Below, piece after piece: positions 1 to 6,459 of a DNA stretch of 23,393 nt (within the stretch, counting starts at the first letter, position 1; each line of letters begins with the position of its first letter). Source of the DNA: Didymodactylos carnosus. Its lineage: Eukaryota; Rotifera; Eurotatoria; Philodinida; Philodinidae. Made by a program: the position numbers and the translations under genes. Below the pieces are notes generated by a model, which did no database searches, was not told the origin of the DNA, and saw only the letters and a list, made by a program, of their open reading frames with translations. The stretch spans positions 1-23,393 of the forward strand of contig CAJNOQ010002628.1 in assembly GCA_905250885.1 (NCBI GenBank), in the 5' to 3' direction.

Positions 1-330
1 CATAAATATTTCATAGCTATTTTTGATATTACTGGATATTTTTTAGAATTAGACTTCCACCAATTTAATGGACAATCTGTTCTATCTATTTCTTGTTCTT
101 TTGTGTATAAATCAAACTCAGTATGGGATGAATTAGTAGTTGGTGATTGAGAACCAAAAATAAAATCGTCTAGATCAATTTCTTTGTTTGAGTGAGAGGT
201 TGAGATAACATAGATGAAGATGAAGTTGGAGGTGTATGTTCATTATACTCTTTTAACAAAAGTGAATATGCTTCAACCTTACAGTTAAATGCGTTAAGTC
301 CGTCTAAGATTTGTTTACACGACTGACACA
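1..330 (-). pseudogene. hAT transposase C-terminal fragment, frameshifted and cut by the window edge
   Basis: Read on the minus strand, positions ~190 to 2 encode an acidic stretch followed by CPLNWWKSNSKKYPVISKIA and MKYL. This is the signature of the hAT transposase C-terminal dimerisation domain (hATC: L-x-W-W-x-x-N, then YP-x-L/I-S, then A-x-x-Y/F-L). The domain runs off the left edge, so its end is not seen. Upstream (higher coordinates) a coding-looking stretch containing VEAYSLLLKEYNEHTPPTSS lies in a different frame. That frame hits TAG at about 172, while the hATC frame has TAA and TGA upstream. A frameshift near 185-195 is therefore needed to join them. No BED zinc finger or catalytic DDE region lies in the window. 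I infer a dead or heavily decayed hAT copy. The family call rests on one motif; the upstream limit is approximate. Confidence 0.6.
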
Positions 331-360
331 TTAATAGAACAAAAAATAATAATGAAATAT

Positions 361-371
361 CTCTCTCTCTC
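361..371. repeat. short (CT)n run
   Basis: Five CT units plus a C. A minor simple repeat with no feature attached to it. Confidence 0.6.
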
Positions 372-419
372 CACGTGCTAACTGCCATACTATAACAAAA
401 AAGTTCGCTACAGACGCAC

Positions 420-511
420 AGTATTTCGACAATTGTGCTATATGGGCGCATTTTTGAAAAGCTCATTTATAACTTATGTTGAAGCCTAGAAAATTCTCTA
501 TCTTTCTGTAT
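420..511 (+). repeat. direct repeat A, copy 1 (~90 bp)
   Basis: This copy starts AGTATTTCGACAATTGTGCT and runs through AAGCCTAGAAAATTCTCTAT. A diverged copy in the same orientation begins about 176 bp downstream at 596. By eye the pair is about 80-85% identical. Both copies lie just beyond the hAT fragment, so they could be internal or subterminal repeats of that element, but this is inference. Confidence 0.75.
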
Positions 512-595
512 ATAAAACGTTCCGGGTCTGAGGAGATGAGTTAAAGAAATATTCCTTTAGAGCACTAAGATAGGTGAACTTGATGATATTTGTCT

Positions 596-687
596 AGTAT
601 TTCGACAATTGTCCTGTATGGGCATATTTTCGAAAGACTTATTTGTAGCTTATTTTAAAGCCCAGAAAATTCTCTATTTTACCATGT
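596..687 (+). repeat. direct repeat A, copy 2 (~90 bp)
   Basis: Second copy of the repeat at 420-511. It starts AGTATTTCGACAATTGTCCT and carries AAGCCCAGAAAATTCTCTAT. Substitutions are scattered and lengths nearly equal, as expected for an old duplication without selection. Confidence 0.75.
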
Positions 688-689
688 AT

Positions 690-1570
690 GCGCTTTGCTC
701 AAGAACTTTGAAATCGGACGAGAAATTTGCGGAAAACGGTAAATGGCTTTTGTTGAACTGGTGGCGAAAAATGAAATGTAATTTTTTTTTCAAAGACGCC
801 AGAAGGATTTTTTGAAAATGGAAAGTGTTGGGAAGTGAAAAGGGAAGTATTTTCGATCGTTTCCACTCAAAATCATATTGGGCGATTTTCTAGCAGAAAC
901 CGTTTCCCGTCCTTTCACCATACAACCGCTTATGTAGTAACAATACAAAAGCAATTCGAGCAGAAACAAACAAAACGACAAACAAAACGAAAAAGAATCA
1001 AATACAGACACAGGTCAAAAGTTCTTTCCTAAAACCTGAATTTCTGATTACGAGATAACCGCTGGTGAGAAAAAACACTTCCTAGCCAATGCAGTGGCCG
1101 TTTAAGATATTTTCAAATTTAAACGAATAAAACTATAATTATAACCCATGTTTAGTCAACAGTTATATTTTCTCACAAACGTCAGAAATCAAGCAAAATA
1201 TATCATAAAATAATAGACTTTATGCACTTAAAACTATCTATAAGAAGAAGAGAGTTTTGAAATACCATCTTTCACTTGGATTTAAAAATATAATATAAAA
1301 ATATCACTTGGACACAAAAACTTTTTCAGATTAAACGTTAAAAATTAATTAAATTGGTTTTATTGAGAAATGAAGTTGACTCACTCAAACTATTTCGGGA
1401 CTAGTTCAATGAGAGGCTATGTTTCTTTCTATCAGCCGCTATCACGCAAAACTGAAAAACGCACCTAAAAGCCGTAAGCTGCTTTGTCTTCAGTTAAAAG
1501 AAAACATCAAAAGAAAACTGTAAAGACGAAAAACACGATAACAAATACAATAGCAAATCGTTATACATAT
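690..1570. other. intergenic, no gene recognised
   Basis: AT-rich sequence. The short open frames here (for example 609-815 and 835-1032) have no start context, no splice partners and low-complexity K/F-rich translations. I see no RNA gene or clear repeat. Confidence 0.5.
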
Positions 1571-1747
1571 TTAGGGTAAACGTGAGAGTTTTAATTGTTT
1601 TTGATCTATTGCGGCTTTCGCTACAGAAGTTAATTTTATGCGTCGTTTTCTGGTTGAATGTTCTACTTTCGTACTTTCAGCTTCTTGTGGTTGTTGTGAA
1701 TTTGGCTGATGCAATTCATCACCGTTGTCTGGTTCTAAAAGAAATAC
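1571..1747 (-). pseudogene. possible C-terminal coding remnant, Q/E/K-rich, unknown family
   Basis: On the minus strand a stop-free frame reads LEPDNGDELHQPNSQQPQEA, continues with a basic patch STRKRRIKL, and ends at a stop at 1571-1573. Its composition (polar, few F/I/L) is unlike random AT-rich frames, which translate to F/I/L/K. A plausible splice acceptor, TTTCTTTTAG, sits at about 1735-1744 on the minus strand, so this could be a last exon. I recognise no domain and could not link it to an upstream exon. It may be a chance frame. Confidence 0.22.
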
Positions 1748-2190
1748 TTAAGAATGGTAACATAAGCACTTGAGAGCTGTCATGTGGAACATCCTCTTTT
1801 TTGAAAAATCTTTTCCTTCTCCTTTTTTTCCATTTGACCATAACTTTATTCCTTCTCTTCTATCCGCGATTTTGGTTATAGGTAACTTAAGTGAATCACA
1901 ACTTGCTGTATCTTTTAAAACGTATATCAGTCGTGAAGCCAGCATTTCTGCGGATGCCAAGAGAACATCATCATTCCAAACGTTGCGGCATTTATACTCA
2001 TATTGCCTGGCACGATAACACTCCTTTTAAACTAATTAGATTTGATGAGAAACATGTTAATGTGGAAGCTGGAGAAAACAAAAGAAACTACTTGGAACAT
2101 TAGAGAGGCGGAATAAAGAAGAAGGAGAAGAATATTCAGCTCGCATATAATTAAAATTTATCATTTTCTAACAAATTAAAAATTAAAATT
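1748..2190. other. no confident gene
   Basis: A 70-codon plus frame (1891-2103, containing HHHSKRCGIYTHIAWHDNTP) is unusually mixed in composition but has no recognisable domain. A minus frame overlaps it. Neither can be called. The remainder is AT-rich. Confidence 0.4.
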
Positions 2191-2193
2191 CTT

Positions 2194-2359
2194 GATATCC
2201 TGATTGGGATATAGATTTTCTTAATATCCCAATCGGGATATCGAATTATATCCTGATCGGGATATAATTTCAAACTATATCCCGTTCGGGATATAAAAAA
2301 AATTTTGCTGCAAAAATGATATCCATATCCCGATTGGGAGTATATCCCGATCGGGATAT
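2194..2359. repeat. cluster of six 18-bp palindromes, consensus ATATCCCGATCGGGATAT
   Basis: Six near-identical copies of a self-complementary 18-mer lie at about 2194-2212, 2224-2241, 2247-2266, 2277-2294, 2325-2344 and 2341-2359. Spacing is irregular (roughly 5-30 bp between units). Most differences fall in the central CCCGATCGGG (for example CCCAATCGGG, CCTGATCGGG, CCCGTTCGGG), where one half-site has changed. Each unit can form a hairpin or bind a dimeric protein; the whole tract can also fold on itself. It ends about 245 bp upstream of the start codon of the next gene. Whether it is a regulatory array or a repeat element is not decided by the sequence. Confidence 0.85.
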
Positions 2360-2530
2360 GCCTCCACACTGACCTAGCTCTTTTACAGTAAGCACGAATC
2401 AGACTTCCCATTTCGCTTTTAAAGTCTTCGCCAACTTTTTAAAAATGGGTTTAAACTCCTAAAGACGCGTAAATGCGGCCGCTGCATATTACTTGGCTCT
2501 TCGGCCATCTTATAATCTGCTACTAGTCAT

Positions 2531-2554
2531 AGTGGTAGCTGCAATGCAGCCACT
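2531..2554. repeat. short GC-rich hairpin upstream of the 2605 gene
   Basis: AGTGG-ta-GCTGCA / TGCAGC-CACT form a near-perfect stem with almost no loop, about 50 bp before the ATG at 2605. It lies in a locally GC-richer stretch (2465-2560). Function is unknown. Confidence 0.5.
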
Positions 2555-2604
2555 GCATTAGACTGATGCGAGTTTCTGTGTCATTATTATTTCTTATCTA
2601 GAAA

Positions 2605-3339
2605 ATGGGTGAGGTTACAACAATCTCAGATCTGTTCATTGATGAAGACATGAAAGAACGAAATATAGATGAATTTACACTTGTGTGGTTAGATGACAAT
2701 ATTGATAAAAAGAGCAAGGATGATGCTTGTAAACAATTCCGCTCGATTATTAATTATTTAAAAATATTTGATAACCTTGAGGAATGTTATAACTATATTC
2801 TTACTGTTAGCAATGAAAAAATATTTTTAATTGTATCGAGTAAATTCGCGTTAACTATCGTACAACGTATACATCGATTTGAAAAAATTGTATATATTTA
2901 TATATTATGTTTAAATCCGTTATTACATGAAAAATGGACAAAAAAATATTCATCTGTTATCCGTGGCGTTTATAACGATAAACAATTGTTAGTTGGTAGA
3001 TTAGCTGAAGATTTTCAGAATGGCGAACCATTTTCCTATGCTTTAATGCTACTGTGCAAACCGATGACAGTGGTATCACCATCATCAGTAACAGCAACAC
3101 CGACGAATGAACCACCGAAATATATGGATTATTCGTGGTTTACATGGTATCAGATATTAATTGACGTAATTTTAAACATGGACTATATGCTTAGAGAGAA
3201 GCAAAATATGCTAAATGAATGTAAACAATATTTCAATGGAAATGTAAAAGAGTTGCAACGTATTGATGAATTCGACAGAAACTGTAAACTCTCGACAATC
3301 AATACTATGCTTGAAGTTGACAATACCATTGGTACGTAA
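2605..3339 (+). CDS. N-terminal module of a bdelloid ADP-ribosyltransferase-associated protein, apparently truncated
   Basis: One open frame of 244 codons; the start context is GAAAATGG. Visible parts, in order: TLVWLDDNID (residues 25-34), QFRSIINYLKIFDNLEECYNYI (44-65), a hydrophobic strand EKIFLIVSS (71-79), RIH then IVYIYILCLN (88-104), HEKWTKKY and GVYND (108-124), a T/S/P-rich linker (154-172), and a helical part WYQILIDVILNM ... LNECKQYFNGNVKELQRIDEF (181-223). The alternating strands and helices beginning LVWLDD suggest a receiver-like alpha/beta fold; this is inference. I associate this order of motifs with the N-terminal half of bdelloid proteins that continue into an arginine ADP-ribosyltransferase domain and/or TPR repeats. 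Here the frame stops about 20 residues after the helical part. No ADP-ribosyltransferase motif follows. A good donor, G|GTACGT, lies at 3330-3336, so an unseen downstream exon is possible; otherwise the gene is truncated. It is a gene of unknown biochemical role, perhaps a pseudogene. Confidence 0.6.
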   Translation: MGEVTTISDLFIDEDMKERNIDEFTLVWLDDNIDKKSKDDACKQFRSIINYLKIFDNLEECYNYILTVSNEKIFLIVSSKFALTIVQRIHRFEKIVYIYILCLNPLLHEKWTKKYSSVIRGVYNDKQLLVGRLAEDFQNGEPFSYALMLLCKPMTVVSPSSVTATPTNEPPKYMDYSWFTWYQILIDVILNMDYMLREKQNMLNECKQYFNGNVKELQRIDEFDRNCKLSTINTMLEVDNTIGT

Positions 3340-3351
3340 CAGTATCAGTAA

Positions 3352-3468
3352 ACAGCAGTATTTAAGCAGTATTTCTTGCATGGTACCCGTTCCAAAGGAG
3401 ATGGAAATTATTTGTACGCAAGTTTCTGTTGTGGAAACAAAATGACGTATTCTTCTTTTTCGAGATGA
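3352..3468 (+). pseudogene. possible OTU-like cysteine protease scrap with Cys-to-Tyr change
   Basis: This lies in the same frame as the 2605-3339 gene but beyond two in-frame TAA codons (3337 and 3349). The 38 codons include TRSKGDGNYLYASFCCGN and end at TGA 3466-3468. G-D-G-N-C-L-[FY]-x-[AS]-[FLI] is the catalytic-cysteine motif of OTU deubiquitinases. Here the cysteine position reads tyrosine, so it could not be active. The match is one short motif, so the call is tentative. It might be a remnant of a transposon-encoded OTU domain or the degraded end of the preceding gene. A following stretch in another frame (FFENVPDYYSGSD, about 3475-3515) may belong to it. Confidence 0.25.
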
Positions 3469-3569
3469 CTTTAACTTTTTTTGAAAATGTTCCAGATTAT
3501 TATTCGGGAAGCGATGTAGGATCGACCGCCTTACAAAAGACTTTTTCGCCAACAGCGATACCTTGTTCA

Positions 3570-3996
3570 AAAGTAAGCCCTTGAAATTCTAGTTAAAAAG
3601 AGATCTCTTAAGGAAATCCAAAATACTGTTGGTTGTTTGTCCACAATGGGACCCAGTGTGAAGCAGCAACCGGTTTAAACCCATGTAGATAGAGTTACTG
3701 TAACACTTATTGTTTCCGCGAAAGGAGAGGAATCAAAAAGATGCGAGTGTTTAAGGCGAATGCTGGCTAGAGCATCGCACAACCCTATTATGCACATTTC
3801 TAAGGAATGTTCGCTATTCTAAGAGCGATGTAGCCAAGTGATCCTTTTATGTGAGTATTGACGACCTCAAAAGTTGCAATGCTACATACAGCACACAAAT
3901 GAAGTTCATCAGTCATGCCTAGTGCTGCAACGGAAACCCTTTTGAATAAATAGCTGCGATCCAGAGAAAATCGTCCATTCGAAAAACGTTCCCTTC
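3570..3996. other. no gene recognised
   Basis: Mixed-composition sequence between the truncated gene and the first foldback element. Several stop codons interrupt all frames. No repeats or RNA genes were recognised. Confidence 0.4.
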
Positions 3997-4285
3997 CCAG
4001 TCGGTCATAGTCATTCCAGAAAAGCGCAGGAAACTCTGTTTACGAAAAATTTTACGCGTTTAGCGAGTTTCGAATAATAACGCGCAAGAAGTTGCGAGTG
4101 TGTAAAAATAAACCGCAGGAACATGCACGTTACCGTGGCAACAAAGGCTTTACACACGTGTTCCTGCGGTTTATTTTTACACACTCGCAGCTTCTTGCGC
4201 GTTATTATTCGAAACTTGCTAAACATGTAAAATTTTTCGTAAATAGAGTTTCCTGCGCTTTTCTGGAATGACTATGACTGACTGG
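3997..4285. mobile_element. 289-bp foldback element with ~127-bp terminal inverted repeats
   Basis: The left arm (3997-4123) starts CCAGTCGGTCATAGTCATTC. The right arm (4159-4285) is its reverse complement with about seven substitutions, leaving a loop of about 35 bp. The arms are roughly 94% identical by eye, so the element is fairly young or conserved by gene conversion. Local GC is higher than in the flanks, and the arms contain CGCGCAAGAAG and a CCGCAGGAACA block. No target-site duplication is obvious (left flank CCCTTC, right flank ACAGTTTC), so the superfamily is unassigned. There is no coding capacity; the minus frames here are by-products of the inverted repeat. The next element begins 12 bp away. 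Confidence 0.85.
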
Positions 4286-4288
4286 ACA

Positions 4289-4516
4289 GTTTCTGACAAG
4301 GGGGGAAAAGCATACTTCTGTACTTCTCCACACTTCTTGATACTTCTTCGTACTTTTTTGTACTTTTGAAGTACGAAGTACGAAATACGCTTTTCCCCCT
4401 TTCGTACTTCGTACTTCAGAAATACGGAGAAGTACAAAAAAGTACGAAGAGTTATCAAGAAGTACGGAGAAGTACCGAGAAGTACAGAAGTATGCTTTTT
4501 CGCCCTTGGTTTCTGA
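4289..4516. mobile_element. hAT-type MITE (212 bp, 4297-4508) with perfect 8-bp target-site duplication
   Basis: GTTTCTGA at 4289-4296 is repeated exactly at 4509-4516. Between the copies lies an inverted-repeat element whose ends are CAAGGGGGGAAAAGCATACT and the complement of CAAGGGCGAAAAAGCATACT. An 8-bp duplication and a terminus beginning CA-A/G-G-G are hallmarks of the hAT superfamily. The interior is almost wholly made of iterated GTACTTC / GAAGTAC units, forming a long imperfect hairpin; CGAAGTACGAAGTACG lies near the axis. It has no coding capacity, so a hAT transposase must have acted in trans. The hAT fragment at 1-330 shows that such elements exist in this genome. Confidence 0.88.
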
Positions 4517-5345
4517 AAATATTTTGACTTACTCACAAAATTTTTTAAGAAATTTAAGTTGAGAAACTGGGTTTTATGCACCTAAGTAACTGAATGAGTA
4601 ACATTTTTTTCTGAGTGACTGAGTTACTCGGAAAAAAGCTTTAGTCAAAAAATGCGTTCGTTACTCAATAAAAAAATTTTAGTTATTCAGCAGGCATGGT
4701 CCACATTTTGCGGACAACTTCCCGCTTTCTGTAGTTTTTTCCGCAATTTGTCCGCTTTCAGAGGATTTTTTGTTTTTGTCCTTTTTCTTGGAATGAATGG
4801 CTGAATAACCTGTCAGAACAATGCTTTTGCAACTTTTATAAAGACAGATGTGCACTGTTTTGAGAACTAAATCAGAAATTTGCCTCGGGAGTGAGCGCTA
4901 AGAGAAAAACATTAGCTTTTCTCTAGTGCTGCTGAAAGGGAGTGTGAAAAATAGTAAAATGCTAAATCTTCAAGGAAGCCAACTCGGTCAGAAAATCTTA
5001 ACCATTAAGTGCTGTCGTCGGCGGAAAAGTTTCCGATTAAATTTTATCCTGTCATACATAACTCTTGAAATTTATGACGGGTGATCAAAAACGTGCATCC
5101 ACAAAAAGTCAATGCTGATTCAAAAATTGGGGTTTAAATGATGTTTTGTACTTCTTTTGTGTTTCTTAAGTGAAACCACCATAAAGTGCTAGAAAATTTT
5201 TTTTGATACCCTTTACATTTGGTGAAAAATGAACTAAATACGATGAAAAATGCGTTTCCGCTTTTTTTTCGTATTTTGGAAAAAATTTCTTTTGCTTTTT
5301 TGACGTTTTATTCCACTTTTCTGATTTAAGCAGCTGGCAATCCTC
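4517..5345. other. intergenic, small inverted repeats only
   Basis: No gene. GAGTAAC / GTTACTC words recur in both orientations at about 4593-4660. GCGGACAA (~4710) and TTGTCCGC (~4758) form a possible stem. GTTATTCAGC (~4682) is matched by GCTGAATAAC (~4800) in inverted order, hinting at an old short MITE of about 130 bp. None is strong enough to name. Confidence 0.4.
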
Positions 5346-5348
5346 TGG

Positions 5349-5417
5349 TCTGGCTTGATCAACGTTATCACTGAATTTTTGCTATCTGCAGAATCTACTA
5401 GCACCATAACTAGTAAC
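5349..5417. repeat. direct repeat B, copy 1 (~70 bp)
   Basis: Copy 1 carries TTTTTGCTATCTGCAGAATC and matches 6391-6457 in the same orientation at about 80-85%. On the minus strand both copies keep an open frame with the shared pattern M-x-LVDSA-x-SKN-x-VI-x-LI-x-PD. Substitutions fall about equally in all codon positions, so coding selection is not evident. Confidence 0.7.
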
Positions 5418-5419
5418 TC

Positions 5420-6390
5420 TATTATTAAGTCGACTGAGTGAAACGAAAGGAGATTTATTGCTTTTCACTGCCGGGTTGCTTAGCAAAACTTCTTGTTCTT
5501 TCTTTCTTTCCATACCGTTTCTCTCGTTCGGGTTAGGTACTCGTTCAAGGTTGTCTCTGATGTCACACATTTGAGGAAAAGACGATTCGAAAGTAGAGGA
5601 GTCGTAGATGACACATCTAAAGCTCATTTTTCTATATATACTTTAATTCACCTATAATTAGTGCCACAAAATGAGTATATTTCTTAGAAATTTAGGTACA
5701 ATAACATTAGATCTTTTCTTTGTTATTAGCAAAACCTTTACGTCTAAATGAAATAAAAGAAATTCATGATGCCGTTGTTTGTTTTATTGATAAAACAAGA
5801 CGATTCCTAAAGACTGTGAACATGTGAAACTTGTGTTTCTTATTTTCTTTATTTCTTTCCTTTTTCAGCTTTTTTTAACTCTTTTTGTTGTTGTTTATAT
5901 TCTGTTTTTCATATATACGAAATAATGATTACTATTATGAGTGCCTTCTCACTTGCTTCTGATCATTACTAGTTATTCTTCTTATTACTAGTTATTTTTT
6001 CTCCGTTTAAATAAAAAACTCTATCTTTTCTCGTATGAGATGATTAATCGTCACATGATTCATTTCATAGTGAATATATGCTATAGGGCTTATTGATACG
6101 ATAAAAGCTATAGCTGAATATATAACACACAATAATGAATCAATGTGAATAATATGCCGTAGAAGATACGTAGACACTCATGACTTTCTGGATGTTCTAA
6201 TTTTGTCTGTTTACCGCTTCACTCCGTCGGCTTTCCGGGGGTAGTTGACATCCAGCTTTTTTGAATTACAAATACGTTTCTTCGTTCTTGAGAAAAATGA
6301 TTTTTGGAATCTATTATAAACACTCCGATCACGCGAAGAGCAGCGCGAGTTTCTATCTCGCGAGTAACCGAGAATTCATTATGCCATGTG
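5420..6390. other. region between direct repeats B, no gene recognised
   Basis: AT-rich sequence. A minus frame at 5382-5627 and another at 6219-6461 each overlap one repeat copy, but neither shows a domain. The ~970-bp spacing between the repeats could reflect one element bounded by short direct repeats, but no polymerase, protease or primer-binding site is seen. Confidence 0.4.
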
Positions 6391-6457
6391 TCTGGATTAA
6401 TCAACCTTATCACTAAGTTTTTGCTATTTGCAGAGTCTACTAGCAGCATAGCTAGTG
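6391..6457. repeat. direct repeat B, copy 2 (~70 bp)
   Basis: Copy 2 of the repeat at 5349-5417, carrying TTTTTGCTATTTGCAGAGTC. Its minus frame extends further (6461-6219, 80 codons, including RVIGVFIIDSKNHFSQ) than the frame of copy 1. No family is recognised. Confidence 0.7.
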
Positions 6458-6459
6458 GC

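Noticed and set aside
1891-2103. 70-codon plus frame with HHHSKRCGIYTHIAWHDN
   Set aside because: Composition is mildly protein-like, but there is no recognisable domain, no clear splice partners, and an overlapping frame on the other strand is equally open.
2194-2359. CRISPR-like array
   Set aside because: The units are palindromes with irregular short spacers in a eukaryotic intron-bearing context; there are no uniform repeats with unique spacers of equal length and no cas genes.
3211-3570. 119-codon minus-strand frame antisense to the end of the 2605 gene
   Set aside because: It has no domain, is antisense to a better-supported gene, and its composition follows from complementing the plus-strand coding sequence.
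4011-4581. Two minus-strand frames (71 and 120 codons) across the foldback elements
   Set aside because: They are produced by the inverted-repeat structure and repeated GTACTTC words; the translations are repetitive and lack any domain.
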